64,000 bases of DNA from Hymenobacter aquaticus. Its GTDB lineage: Bacteria; Bacteroidota; Bacteroidia; Cytophagales; Hymenobacteraceae. Positions 33,141 through 42,194 of the stretch are shown piece after piece; within the stretch, counting starts at the first letter, position 1; each line of letters begins with the position of its first letter. The stretch is from NCBI RefSeq assembly GCF_004765605.1, contig NZ_SRLC01000001.1, forward strand, positions 1,674,001-1,738,000, written 5' to 3'. Under the pieces are notes generated by a model. The model ran no database searches, was not told the origin of the DNA, and worked only from the letters and a program-made list of their open reading frames with translations. Both the position numbers and the translations under genes were made by a program.

Positions 33141-35045
33141 ATGATTCCCCCGCTGTTGCGTTTGCTGTTGCGCCGCCTGCTGCTGCTGATGGGTGCCTAC
33201 GTGTTTCTGCGCCTGGGTTTCTATCTGGCCAACCGGGTTGCTTTTCTGGAGGCCGGCACCGACCAGGTTCTGTGGGCGTTCTGGCACGGCTTCCGGTTCG
33301 ATATTTCGGCCATTCTGCTGCAGAACATTCCGTTTCTGCTGCTTTCCCTGGTGCCGGCTTTCGGCCTGGGCTGGCAACGGTTTCTGCGGGGCCTGTACCT
33401 GGTGCTGAACGCGCCGGCGCTGGCCGTCAACATCATCGACAGCGTGTATTTTAAGTTTATCGGGCGTCGCACCTCCGATGAGCTCTTCACCATCACCGGC
33501 GACATTCAGCGGCAGGCCGGGCAGCTGGTGGGCCACTACTGGTTTCTGCTGCTGCCGTTCGGGCTGCTGGTTGCATTGCTGTGGTATTTCTACCCGCTGC
33601 CCACGGCCCGGGACGCGGAATACTACGCCCGGGAGCCGCGCACCATCCGGCGCTTTGCCCGCCAGGCCCTGGAAGTGGTGCTGCTGGCCGCCCTCACGGT
33701 GCTGGGCATCCGGGGCGGCCTGCAGCTCAAGCCCCTGCGCACCGGCCACGCTTTCATGCAAACCTCGCCGCCGATTCTGGGCCACGTGGCGCTGAACAGT
33801 ACGTTTACCTTCCAGAAAAGCTTCGGCTACGAGCCCGTCGAGCGGCGCCACTACTTTGCCTCGCCGGCGGCCCTGCGCGCGGCGCTGGCCGTGCACAAGC
33901 CCCGCCCGCGCCCCGGCGCCCCGCGCGACAACGTGGTGATTCTGCTGGTGGAAAGCTTTGCCTCGGAGTACAACGGCGTCGAAAACGGCGGCAAGGGTTA
34001 CACCCCGTTCTTCGATTCGCTGGCTACGCAAGGGCTGCTGTTCCGGGACCATTACGCCAACGGCCGCCGCTCCATCGAGGCGCTGCCGGCGGTGCTGGCG
34101 GGCCTGCCGGGTTTGATGGAAAGCCCATTTATCACCTCCAACTTCCAGACCGACGAGCTGCACGGCCTGGGCGAGCTGCTGGGCCGCCACGGCTATTCCA
34201 CCTCGGTGTTTCACGGGGCCGAAAACGGCACGATGGGCTTCAACACCTTCAGCGGCATTGCCGGCATGCAGCGCTACTACGGGCTGAACGAATATCCCGG
34301 CGGAGCCAAAAGCCCCGATTACGACGGGCACTGGGGCATTTTCGACGAACCCTACCTGCGCTACTTTGCCCGGGAGCTGAGCCAGCAACGGGAGCCGTTC
34401 TTGTCGACGGTATTCACGCTGACTTCCCACGAGCCGTTTCCGGTGCCGGCCCAGTACAAGGGGCGGTTTGCGGCCGGCGAGCTGCCGATTCACGCCTCCA
34501 TCGGCTACACCGACTTTGCCCTGCGCCAGTTTTTCAAGGAAGCCGCCCGGCAGCCCTGGTTTAGCCGCACGCTGTTTATCCTGCTGGCCGACCACACCTC
34601 CCAGACCCTGCGCCCCGAGTACCAGAACGTGCTGGGCTCGTTTAAAACGCCGCTGCTGCTCTACCGCCCCGGCGGGCCGCTGCCGGCCGCCGACGTGCAC
34701 CGCATCACCCAGCAAGCCGACGTGACGCCCACGGTCATCGACTATCTGGGCATTGCGGCCGACCGGCAGCTGCTGCCCTTCGGCTACTCGGTGTTCGACT
34801 CGACGACCACCGGCCGGGCCATTTTTCTGCGCGACAACTCGCACTTTCTCGTGCACCAGGACTACGTGACGGAGCTGACGGCCACCAACGAGCTGCGGCT
34901 CTACCCCTACCAGACGCACAGCATGCCCGCCGAGCCAATCAAAAACCCGGACCCGCAGAAGCTCAAGCAGTACGGCGACGAGCTCAAGGCCTGCCTGCAA
35001 TTGTTTACCAACGGCCTGCTCGACAACTCGCTCTATAAGTACTAG
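33141..35045 (+). CDS. LTA-synthase-family membrane sulfatase/phosphotransferase
   Basis: The 634-residue protein has five N-terminal membrane helices (to about residue 210) and a large outer sulfatase-type domain. The metal-binding strand is VVILLVESFASEYNG. The nucleophile region GRRSIEALPAV carries Ser where LtaS has Thr. The late motif LADHTSQTL matches the metal-binding ADH. In Gram-negative bacteria this family transfers phosphoethanolamine or phosphoglycerol to envelope glycans (as OpgB does). The donor and acceptor here are unknown. Confidence 0.88.
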   Translation: MIPPLLRLLLRRLLLLMGAYVFLRLGFYLANRVAFLEAGTDQVLWAFWHGFRFDISAILLQNIPFLLLSLVPAFGLGWQRFLRGLYLVLNAPALAVNIIDSVYFKFIGRRTSDELFTITGDIQRQAGQLVGHYWFLLLPFGLLVALLWYFYPLPTARDAEYYAREPRTIRRFARQALEVVLLAALTVLGIRGGLQLKPLRTGHAFMQTSPPILGHVALNSTFTFQKSFGYEPVERRHYFASPAALRAALAVHKPRPRPGAPRDNVVILLVESFASEYNGVENGGKGYTPFFDSLATQGLLFRDHYANGRRSIEALPAVLAGLPGLMESPFITSNFQTDELHGLGELLGRHGYSTSVFHGAENGTMGFNTFSGIAGMQRYYGLNEYPGGAKSPDYDGHWGIFDEPYLRYFARELSQQREPFLSTVFTLTSHEPFPVPAQYKGRFAAGELPIHASIGYTDFALRQFFKEAARQPWFSRTLFILLADHTSQTLRPEYQNVLGSFKTPLLLYRPGGPLPAADVHRITQQADVTPTVIDYLGIAADRQLLPFGYSVFDSTTTGRAIFLRDNSHFLVHQDYVTELTATNELRLYPYQTHSMPAEPIKNPDPQKLKQYGDELKACLQLFTNGLLDNSLYKY

Positions 35046-35063
35046 GTTGCCCGCTGGCGGCGG

Positions 35064-35462
35064 CTACTCGCTGGCCTCATCGACCAGCTGCGAGTGAATA
35101 GCCCGGATTTCCTCGCTGTCGATGGGCTTGTGAATCAGGCCGGCTACCAGGTCGTACTCGCGGGACTTTTCCAGATCCGATAGGGCCAGGGACGAGGTGA
35201 GAATGTAGATGTGGCAGTGGCCGCGCAGCTCTTCGCGGTAGGGTGCCAGGGCATCCAGAAACTGCCAGCCGTTCATCAGGGGCATGTTCAGATCCAGGAA
35301 AACCACGGTGGGGTCGGCCTTTTCTTTTTCCTGCACCAGCTCCCGCAAGGCCTCGGTGGCCGACTGAAACGTGCAGATCGTATTCGAAAACCCTTCGGCG
35401 CGCAACAACTGCTCAGTCAGGTAGATACCTAGGTCGTCGTCGTCAATCAGGTAGGTTTTCAT
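35064..35462 (-). CDS. Single-domain response regulator
   Basis: The 132-residue CheY-like receiver starts best at MKTYLIDDDD (35462). An ATG three codons upstream is also possible. Acidic DDDD near the N-terminus, phospho-acceptor Asp in FLDLNMP, ILTSS and Lys in LIHKPI are present. There is no output domain. It overlaps the stop of the histidine kinase gene by 20 bases and is therefore co-translated with it, which makes them a two-component pair. Confidence 0.92.
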   Translation of the reverse strand: MKTYLIDDDDLGIYLTEQLLRAEGFSNTICTFQSATEALRELVQEKEKADPTVVFLDLNMPLMNGWQFLDALAPYREELRGHCHIYILTSSLALSDLEKSREYDLVAGLIHKPIDSEEIRAIHSQLVDEASE

Positions 35463-37314
35463 CAGCGGCATATTGGCTAAAGTAGAGAATAAATTGGGTT
35501 CCCACGTTTACCTGGCTTCGCACGGTTATTTGCCCGTGCATCGATTCCACGTGGGCCTTCACCAGAAACAGCCCGATGCCCCGGCCCGGCTTGGTGGGGT
35601 GAAAGCGTCGGTACAGCTGAAATAGCGCGTCGCCGGCCTGCTCCTGGTCGAAGCCGGAGCCATTATCGGCCACCACGATGGTCGTATCCTGGTCCGGGCC
35701 GCGCGTGCCGGTAATGGTGATGCGCAGGGGCCGCGCGTCCGAGCGGTATTTGATGGCGTTGGAAAGCAGGTTGTGAAAGATGCTGTGGAAATAGGCCCGG
35801 CTACCCAGCACCCGCAGCTCTTCGGGCACGTCGATGCGCAGCTCGCCGCCGCACTCCCGCAGCAGCTCCTCCAGCCCGTGCAGGGCCTGCCGGCACACGG
35901 CGGCCAGGGCCACGGGCTCGGGCCGGTAGCCGTGCTGCCGGTCGCGCACCGAGAGAATGTTGTTGACATCGGTCAGCACGTCATCGAGCTTGTGCAGGCT
36001 GGTGCGCAGGTTTTTCAGCGAATCGTCGAACACCGCGGACTGCTTTTCCACGCGGGCCAGCAGGTCGGCGAAGCCCAGGGCGTTGGCCAGCGGGGCCCGC
36101 AGGTTGTGCGACACGATATAAGTAAACTGCTGCAAGTCGGTGTACTGGGCCAGCAGCTTCTCGGCCATCTGCTGCTGCCGCTCCTCGGCTTCCGTGCGCT
36201 CGGTAATGTCCTGCATGGCCCCGATCATGCGCAGTGGCCGGCCCTGCTCGTCGCGCAGAATGTAGCCCCGGTCGAAGACCACCGACCAGGAGCCGTCGGC
36301 CCGGCCAAACCGGTACTCTTTCTGCCAGAAAGTGTTGGTGGTGGCAAAGGTTGTTTCGCGCAGCCCGCCCACTACCCGCTGCTGGTCTTCGGGGGCTACG
36401 TGCTCGGCCCAGAAGCTGAAGGGCGTGGGGTTTTCGGCCAACTGGTGACCGAACAGCGCCTCGAATCCTTCGCCCCAGTACAGCGTGTCGACCGTCACGT
36501 TCCAGTCGTAGAGAGCATCGGTGGTGGCTTTCAGCGCGTACTGAAACCGCTCGTTGCTGAGGCGCAGCTTTTCCTCGGCCTGCTGCTGCGGGGTCAGGTC
36601 GTGCACGATGCCCACCAGCCGGCAGCAGGCCCCGGTATCGTCCAGCACCGGCGTCACGCTGACTTCGCCCGTCACCCGCCCGGTTGGGTAGTCGGAGGTT
36701 TCCAGCCAAACCACCCGCTCCCGGCTGGTCAGGGCCTCCCGGTATTTTTGCAGCACCAGACTCAGCGAAGGTTCCGGAATGACGTCGTGCACGTAGCGGC
36801 CCACCACCTGTTCCACCGGCAGGCCCGTGGTTTTGGCAAAGGCCCGGTTGACGAAGCCAAACCGGTAGCGGCCCTCGCCTTCCACTTCGAGCACAAAGGC
36901 CACGTCGGCCATGTTGTTGAATATCACCGACAGGTATTGCTCCCGCTCCAGCAGCGGCGTCGGGGCCGAAACCGGCACCACGGGCCGCACCAGGCCGTAG
37001 ATGCCCGCCCCGGTGCCGTCGGCGGCCCCGGGCAGCGGCAGCAGCGTTACCGATACGAGCTGCGGCTCGGGCTGCCCCAACTGCACCCTTGCCTCGTAGC
37101 GCAGCTCTCCACCGGCGGCCACGTGCGCCAGCGCCGGGCCGGCCCCGGCGGGCGGCAGCAGCTCCGGCAGCCGGGCGGCGGTGAGGGGTCCCAGCCAGGC
37201 GGTCAGGCCCGGCGTAGCGTGCAGCAACTCGCCTTGCGCGCTCAGCACAAAGGCGGCGGTGGCCTGGTTTTGCTCGGCGGGCGTGCTGTCCAGGGGCGTG
37301 GCAGGGTTCATCAT
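35443..37314 (-). CDS. PAS-domain sensor histidine kinase
   Basis: The 623-residue kinase has no obvious membrane segments. An N-terminal PAS-like fold (to about 110) is followed by PAS 1 (about 125-245), PAS/PAC 2 (about 255-380, DEQGRPLRMIGAMQDITER with a break) and a coiled HisKA domain with H-box YIVSHNLRAPL. The ATPase domain has its N-box FHNLLSNAIKYR, G1 VVADNGSGFD and G2 GRGIGLFLVK. It is probably a cytoplasmic sensor that signals to the response regulator encoded at its 3' end. The signal is unknown. Confidence 0.92.
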   Translation of the reverse strand: MMNPATPLDSTPAEQNQATAAFVLSAQGELLHATPGLTAWLGPLTAARLPELLPPAGAGPALAHVAAGGELRYEARVQLGQPEPQLVSVTLLPLPGAADGTGAGIYGLVRPVVPVSAPTPLLEREQYLSVIFNNMADVAFVLEVEGEGRYRFGFVNRAFAKTTGLPVEQVVGRYVHDVIPEPSLSLVLQKYREALTSRERVVWLETSDYPTGRVTGEVSVTPVLDDTGACCRLVGIVHDLTPQQQAEEKLRLSNERFQYALKATTDALYDWNVTVDTLYWGEGFEALFGHQLAENPTPFSFWAEHVAPEDQQRVVGGLRETTFATTNTFWQKEYRFGRADGSWSVVFDRGYILRDEQGRPLRMIGAMQDITERTEAEERQQQMAEKLLAQYTDLQQFTYIVSHNLRAPLANALGFADLLARVEKQSAVFDDSLKNLRTSLHKLDDVLTDVNNILSVRDRQHGYRPEPVALAAVCRQALHGLEELLRECGGELRIDVPEELRVLGSRAYFHSIFHNLLSNAIKYRSDARPLRITITGTRGPDQDTTIVVADNGSGFDQEQAGDALFQLYRRFHPTKPGRGIGLFLVKAHVESMHGQITVRSQVNVGTQFILYFSQYAADENLPD

Positions 37315-37417
37315 AGCCGGAAGATAAGTTTTCTAGCTCAACGCTATACTGTTGGGTCGGGCGCTGGCAGCAACCGGGCCAGCCGGGAAGCGGAGGCAAG
37401 GCGCAGCCTCCGCCGGC

Positions 37418-37885
37418 TTAAGCCGGAGGGGCCACGGCCTCGGTATACGAGGGAATGGCGCCGAGCCGCTCGTTGGTGCGCTCCGCGAAATGTACGCGCC
37501 AGCAGTAGTGCTGCAACCCGTTGGTGAGCAGCAGCAGCGGGGCCCCGATGGTCTGGTTATAAGTGGCCGCCTGGTGGGCCACGGCCGCCGTGATGGGCAC
37601 CGAGGGCGCCTTGCACTCGACCAGCAGCAGCGGCTTGCCGGCCGCGTCGAAGGCGCACAGGTCGGTGCGCTTCTGGCGCTGGTTGTAGGCGTGGCCCCGC
37701 TCCAGGCTGAGCAGCCCTTTCGGATAGCCCAGATGGTCAATCAGATAATGCACCACGTGCTGGCGCACCCATTCTTCGGGCGTCAGCACCACTTGTTTGC
37801 GGCGCAGGATATCCCAGATTAGCAAATTTTCGCCGGATTGGGTAACTTTGTACTCGAAAGGCGGCAGACTCAGTTCTTGCATCAC
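37418..37885 (-). CDS. HsdR N-terminal-like nuclease-fold protein
   Basis: The 155-residue product is a single domain of the type I restriction HsdR_N kind with a PD-(D/E)xK core (RTDLCAFDAAGKPLLLVECKAP, broken: Asp and ExK are visible). There is no helicase, methylase or specificity gene nearby, so this is not a restriction system. This orphan form is widespread in Bacteroidota and its role is unknown. The start codon chosen is MMQELSLPP, and the second Met is also possible. Confidence 0.82.
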   Translation of the reverse strand: MMQELSLPPFEYKVTQSGENLLIWDILRRKQVVLTPEEWVRQHVVHYLIDHLGYPKGLLSLERGHAYNQRQKRTDLCAFDAAGKPLLLVECKAPSVPITAAVAHQAATYNQTIGAPLLLLTNGLQHYCWRVHFAERTNERLGAIPSYTEAVAPPA

Positions 37886-37976
37886 CTACAAAGGTACGGC
37901 CCGGAGCCTCTGCTACTGCTTTTCGTCCGGGTACCGTCGTACAGTTGTTCGACGGTTTTTTTGTACCCCAGCGGTG

Positions 37977-38090
37977 AGGTGGTGAGTTAGCGACTTAGTG
38001 AGTCTGTTGTTTAATGACTCGTTATTTTCTCTATTTCACCGAGCCAATCACTCACTAAATCACCAACTCACTAAATCACCAATTCACCGT
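37977..38090. repeat. Dispersed TGAGT/ACTCA repeat, intergenic copy
   Basis: GTGGTGAGTTAGCG..TTAGTGAGTC opens the element, and ACTCACTAAATCACC with ACTCACTAAATCACC and AATTCACCG closes it, as an imperfect palindrome ending directly at the AMP nucleosidase ATG. The sequence matches the insert in rnpB and the copy at 54022. Confidence 0.85.
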
Positions 38091-38864
38091 ATGAAAACCA
38101 AAGCCGACATTGTCGAGAACTGGCTGCCCCGCTACACCGGCGTGCCGCTGGGCGAGTTTGGCCAGTACATCCTGCTGACCAACTTTATCAACTACGTGAC
38201 CATGTTCGCCGAGCAGTTCGGCGTCGAAATCCGGGGAATTGATAAGCCCATGCAAACGGCTACGGCCAACAACATCACCATTATCAACTTCGGCATGGGC
38301 TCGCCGATGGCCGCGACGGTCATGGACCTGCTGGGCGCCATCAAGCCCAAGGCGGCGCTGTTTCTGGGCAAGTGCGGCGGTTTGAAAAACAAGACCAAGC
38401 TGGGTGATTTGATCCTGCCCATCGCTGCCATTCGCGGCGAGGGTACGTCGGATGACTACCTGCCGGCCGAAATTCCGGCCCTGCCCTCGTTCCGCTTGCA
38501 GCGGGCCGTGAGCAGCATGATCAAGAAGCACGAGAAAGACTACTGGACCGGCACGGTGTACACCACCAACCGGCGCGTGTGGGAGCACGACGAGAACTTC
38601 AAGGACTACCTGCGCCAGATCCGGGCTATGGCCGTGGACATGGAAACGGCCACGATTTTCACCGTGGGCTTCGTCAACGAAATTCCCCACGGCGCCCTGC
38701 TGCTGGTGAGCGACAACCCGATGACGCCCGAGGGCGTGAAAACCTCCGAGAGCGACAAAAAGGTGACGTCCGACTACGTGACCTCCCACCTGCAAATCGG
38801 TATCGACTCGCTGATTGAGCTGCAAAACTCCGGCGAATCGGTGAAGCACATGCGCTTCGAGTAG
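38091..38864 (+). CDS. AMP nucleosidase
   Basis: The 257-residue enzyme starts at MKTKADIVENW. It belongs to the nucleoside phosphorylase fold and cleaves AMP to adenine and ribose 5-phosphate. Fold motifs are TIINFGMGSP (phosphate/ribose site), FLGKCGGL, AMAVDMETATIF with the ribose-binding Glu, and LLVSDNP with the base-binding Asp. It is the short form, which lacks the N-terminal regulatory domain of E. coli Amn, and that is normal for Bacteroidota. The 5' leader consists of the ACTCA repeat, which could influence expression. Confidence 0.9.
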   Translation: MKTKADIVENWLPRYTGVPLGEFGQYILLTNFINYVTMFAEQFGVEIRGIDKPMQTATANNITIINFGMGSPMAATVMDLLGAIKPKAALFLGKCGGLKNKTKLGDLILPIAAIRGEGTSDDYLPAEIPALPSFRLQRAVSSMIKKHEKDYWTGTVYTTNRRVWEHDENFKDYLRQIRAMAVDMETATIFTVGFVNEIPHGALLLVSDNPMTPEGVKTSESDKKVTSDYVTSHLQIGIDSLIELQNSGESVKHMRFE

Positions 38865-38910
38865 GCAAAACGGCTGCTACCGACGAGTTTACGAGTCGAA
38901 GTAACTTCGC

Positions 38911-38949
38911 AAAAATCCCCGGTGCCGCCCTCGGTGCCGGGGATTTTTT
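38911..38949 (+). terminator. Terminator of the AMP nucleosidase gene
   Basis: AAAAATCCCCGG pairs with CCGGGGATTTTT, 46 bases after the stop codon. Confidence 0.85.
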
Positions 38950-39010
38950 GTAATCTGCGGCCTCAATCCCGCATTCCGCCCCCTTCCCGACCACTCATAC
39001 CTGCCCGCTT

Positions 39011-39442
39011 ATGCCCGTGTTTGCTACTCCTTACCTGGAAATCTACCACGACGCGCCCCGGCAGATACTCACGGCCAAGTGGCTGCGCGGCGTGATGCCC
39101 TTCGAGCTGCACCGGGGCTACCACGCCCTGCTCGACCAGGCCGTGGCGCACGACTGCCGCTTCTGGCTGCTCGACATCCGGCGCCGCGCCGGCATCGACT
39201 CCGCCGACGTGCTCTGGACCCTGAACGAGTTTTTGCCCCTGGTGCAGCCCCGGCTGAAGCGCACCACGTACCTGGCCTTCCTGATGGCGCCCCACCACCT
39301 GGCCGGCGACCTGGCCGACGGCCGCGTGCCCGACGCCACATACTACGATAAGCGGCCCTACCGCAACGAGCGGTTTACCGACAAGGAACCCGCCCTGGAG
39401 TGGCTGCAGCACTGCCAGCAGCTGGAGACCGTAACCGGCTAA
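39011..39442 (+). CDS. Hypothetical protein, SpoIIAA/STAS-like pattern
   Basis: The 143-residue cytoplasmic product has an alternating beta-alpha plan (LEIYHDAPRQILTAKWLRG, then RFWLLDIRRRAGIDSADVLW, both broken) resembling SpoIIAA-like proteins that are common in Hymenobacter. No catalytic residues are evident. It is a single gene with unknown role. Confidence 0.65.
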   Translation: MPVFATPYLEIYHDAPRQILTAKWLRGVMPFELHRGYHALLDQAVAHDCRFWLLDIRRRAGIDSADVLWTLNEFLPLVQPRLKRTTYLAFLMAPHHLAGDLADGRVPDATYYDKRPYRNERFTDKEPALEWLQHCQQLETVTG

Positions 39443-39473
39443 CCGGGGCTCTGGCAGAACAGCAGCCGGTGCG

Positions 39474-39481
39474 TACCTTCG
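39474..39481 (+). promoter_or_regulatory. -7-like element (TACCTTCG) directly before the amidohydrolase ATG
   Basis: One mismatch to TAnnTTTG. It ends 4 bases before the ATG at 39486, which would make the message almost leaderless. Confidence 0.3.
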
Positions 39482-39485
39482 CCCC

Positions 39486-41141
39486 ATGACTTCGATTCTG
39501 CGCTCTTCTCTGCTGTTGCCGCTGCTGGGCCTGGCAGCTTCCTGCTCCTCGCCTTCCGCGCGCCAGCCCGCCGACCTGCTGGTCTACAATGCCACGGTCT
39601 ACACCGTCGACTCCACCTTTTCCCAGGCCCAGGCCTTTGCCGTGCAGGATGGCAAGTTTGTAGCCGTGGGCCCGGCCGCCGAGCTGCGCCAGCAGTTTCA
39701 GGCCAAGCAGGAAGTCGACGCCCAGGGGCAGTTTATCTACCCCGGCTTTTATGATGCGCACTGCCACTTCTACCGCTACGCCCTGGGTTTGCGCGACGCC
39801 AACCTGGTGGGCACCGCGTCGTGGGCGGAGGTGCTGGACAAGCTGCGGCAGCACCGCCGCCAGTACCCGCAGGCCGCCTGGCTCACGGGCCGGGGCTGGG
39901 ACCAGAACGACTGGGCCACCAAGCAGTTTCCGACCAAAGCCGAGCTGGACCGCCTGTTCCCCAACGTGCCGGTGTTCCTGATTCGGGTGGACGGGCACGC
40001 CGCCCTGGTCAATCAGAAAGCTCTGGACCTGGCCGGCGTTACGGCCCGCACGCCTATCAGCGGCGGCACCATTACCAAGGCCGCCGACGGCCAGCTTACC
40101 GGCCTGCTCGTGGATAACGCCGTGGATCTGGTGTCGGGGAAGATTCCGGAGCCGACGCCGGCCGAGGCCAACACCCTGCTGCTGCAAGCCCAGCAGCAGT
40201 GCCTGGCCGTGGGCCTGACCAGCCTCGCCGACGCGGGCCTCGACAAAGCCAACATCGACCGGCTGGCAGCCTTGCAGCAGCAGCACAAGCTCAAGCTGCG
40301 CCTCTACGCCATGCTCAACCCCACGGCGGCCAACAAGGCGTTTTACTTCCAGAACGGCCCCGTTTTTCAGGACCGGCTCACGGTAAATTCCTTTAAAGTA
40401 TACGCCGACGGCGCCCTGGGCTCCCGCGGGGCCTGCCTGGTAGAGCCCTACCACGACCGGCCCAAGGAAACCGGCTTTCTGCTGTCTACCGAGCAGGAAT
40501 ACCGGCAGCTGGCTAAGGACATTGCGGCCAGCAAGTTCCAGATGAACACCCACGCCATCGGCGACTCGGCCAACCGGATTATCCTCAACATCTACGGCGA
40601 GGCCCTGCGCGGCGACAAAACCCGGCGCTGGCGCATCGAGCACGCCCAGGTGATTACCCCGGCCGACATGCCCAAGTTCGCGCAGTTCGGCATCGTGCCC
40701 TCGGTGCAGCCTACCCACGCTACCTCCGATATGTACTGGGCCGGCGAGCGGCTGGGCCCGCAGCGCCTGAAAACGGCCTACGCCTACGAGGAGCTGCGCA
40801 AGCAGTACGGGCAGGTGGCGCTGGGCTCCGACTTCCCTGTGGAGGATATCAACCCGCTGTTCGGCTTCCACTCGGCCGTGGCCCGGCAGGATGCCAAGAA
40901 TTACCCCAGTGGCGGCTTCCAGATGGAAAACGCCCTGAGTCGCCCCGACGCCCTGCGCGGCATGACCACCTGGGCCGCCTACGCCGCCTTCGAGGACCGG
41001 CAGAAAGGCAGCATCAAGCCCGGCCAGGCCGCCGACTTCGTGATTCTCAACAAAGACTTACTGAAAGCCCCCGCCAATGAGCTGCGCGGGGCGCAAGTGC
41101 AGCAGACGTGGATTGCCGGCGAGCAGGTGTATAAAAGGTGA
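39486..41141 (+). CDS. Secreted amidohydrolase (YtcJ family)
   Basis: The 551-residue lipoprotein or secreted protein has a lipobox-like LAASC near residue 20. The amidohydrolase 3 fold is shown by the metal-binding AHCHF motif in GFYDAHCHF, a catalytic-Lys-like region, NTHAIGDSAN, RIEHAQ, and GSDFPVEDINP with the metal-binding Asp. The family hydrolyses amides or imides, and the substrate here is unknown. It is the 5' neighbour of a nested palindromic element that begins 4 bases after its stop codon. Confidence 0.9.
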   Translation: MTSILRSSLLLPLLGLAASCSSPSARQPADLLVYNATVYTVDSTFSQAQAFAVQDGKFVAVGPAAELRQQFQAKQEVDAQGQFIYPGFYDAHCHFYRYALGLRDANLVGTASWAEVLDKLRQHRRQYPQAAWLTGRGWDQNDWATKQFPTKAELDRLFPNVPVFLIRVDGHAALVNQKALDLAGVTARTPISGGTITKAADGQLTGLLVDNAVDLVSGKIPEPTPAEANTLLLQAQQQCLAVGLTSLADAGLDKANIDRLAALQQQHKLKLRLYAMLNPTAANKAFYFQNGPVFQDRLTVNSFKVYADGALGSRGACLVEPYHDRPKETGFLLSTEQEYRQLAKDIAASKFQMNTHAIGDSANRIILNIYGEALRGDKTRRWRIEHAQVITPADMPKFAQFGIVPSVQPTHATSDMYWAGERLGPQRLKTAYAYEELRKQYGQVALGSDFPVEDINPLFGFHSAVARQDAKNYPSGGFQMENALSRPDALRGMTTWAAYAAFEDRQKGSIKPGQAADFVILNKDLLKAPANELRGAQVQQTWIAGEQVYKR

Positions 41142-41145
41142 TTTT

Positions 41146-41543
41146 TTAATGTGCTCAGGTGCTAATGTGGGGAATGTGCTAATCGTCTACCATTGCGAGG
41201 CGTCAGCCATTCCGCGCCGCAAGCGGCGTCAATCCATCCTCTGCGCAGGTAGTCACGCCTTTTACCAGAAAGCCCTTTATTCCTGCCGGAGTAAAGGGCT
41301 TTCTGTTGTAACGCGAAGTTTCACTTCGCGAGGCGTCGGAGCCGGCTGAACGACCGTCGTTCAACGACTCGCGAAGTAAAACTTCGCGTTACACGGGTCA
41401 GGCATCAGGGCTTTTCACATAAGGAAGCTCGGCCCATTTCAGCGGACGGATTGACGCCGCTTGCGGCGCGGAATGACTGACGCCTCGCAATGACAGAACC
41501 TCCTTTAGCACATTCAAAACACATTAGCACCTGAGCACATTAA
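41146..41543. repeat. Composite nested palindromic element, copy 2
   Basis: The outer 24-bp arms 41146-41169 and 41520-41543 (TTAATGTGCTCAGGTGC..) are perfect reverse complements. Inside are a second inverted pair (CATTGCGAGGCGTCA at 41191 with its complement at 41478-41492), a CGCGAAGTTT..ACTTCGCG stem and AAAGCCCTTTA/TAAAGGGCTTT. The right outer arm overlaps the stop codon of the DinB gene. The inner parts match 21235-21491. It fills the 398-base gap, with no gene. Confidence 0.88.
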
Positions 41544-42061
41544 GCAGCGGGTCCTTCGTCGGCGGAGCTGCCGTAGATGGCGGGCACGGGAATGTCGAGC
41601 AGGCGTAGGTAGACGCTGAGCTGGCCGCGGTGGTGAATCAGGTGGTTCAGGACCAGGGTGCGGGCCACGGCCGTGCGGGGCAGCTGCATAATCGTCTGCT
41701 CGCCGCGGCGCAGGGTCCACAGGTCGTGGAAGGTGGCATCGTCGACGTCGGCCAGAGCTTTGTGGATGTTCTCGGCGTTGAGGTCGAAGCGGCGCAACAC
41801 TTCGTCGGTATCCGTGGGCGAAGGCGGCGCCTGCCGGGTCAGCATGTCGGTTTCGGGGCCCTGCAACGACATTTCCAGAAAGCCGACCAGGTTGGCTATG
41901 TGCGAAGCCAGCGTACCGAGCTTCATGGATTTGGGGTGGGGCTGCCAGCCAAACTGCCCGGTGGGCACGCGCTCCAGCAGGCGGCGGGTGAGTTGCAGCT
42001 CGCGCTTCAGCTCCTGGCTCAGGGCGGTTTGCAGGGTGGGTTGAGTGGTCGTGTCGGCCAT
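41540..42061 (-). CDS. DinB-family protein
   Basis: The ATG at 42061 gives a 173-residue four-helix DinB/YfiT-like protein with helix 1 LKRELQLTRRLLERVP, the His in GTLASHIANL, and the C-terminal metal site LVLNHLIHHRGQLSVYL. All three metal-binding His positions are present. Members include thiol-dependent transferases, and a precise substrate cannot be assigned. It is a single gene. Confidence 0.9.
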   Translation of the reverse strand: MADTTTQPTLQTALSQELKRELQLTRRLLERVPTGQFGWQPHPKSMKLGTLASHIANLVGFLEMSLQGPETDMLTRQAPPSPTDTDEVLRRFDLNAENIHKALADVDDATFHDLWTLRRGEQTIMQLPRTAVARTLVLNHLIHHRGQLSVYLRLLDIPVPAIYGSSADEGPAA

Positions 42062-42146
42062 CGGAAACGGGGTTGGGGTGGAAACTAGGGTTGGTTTACA
42101 AGCTGAATCACGCCGAAAAGTTAGCCGCCGGCCGGTAAATAAAGCA

Positions 42147-42176
42147 CCAAAGCCCCACCGGGGGGCGGGGCTTTGG
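42147..42176 (-). terminator. Hairpin after the MFS transporter gene
   Basis: CCAAAGCCCC pairs with GGGGCTTTGG (10 bp). The minus-strand tail TGCTTTATTT is only moderately T-rich. Confidence 0.6.
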
Positions 42177-42194
42177 GCAGGATGCCGGGGCGGG

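Noticed and set aside
37418..37885. Orphan restriction system
   Set aside because: Only the HsdR N-terminal-type domain is present, without methylase, specificity or helicase genes, so no restriction-modification system is claimed.
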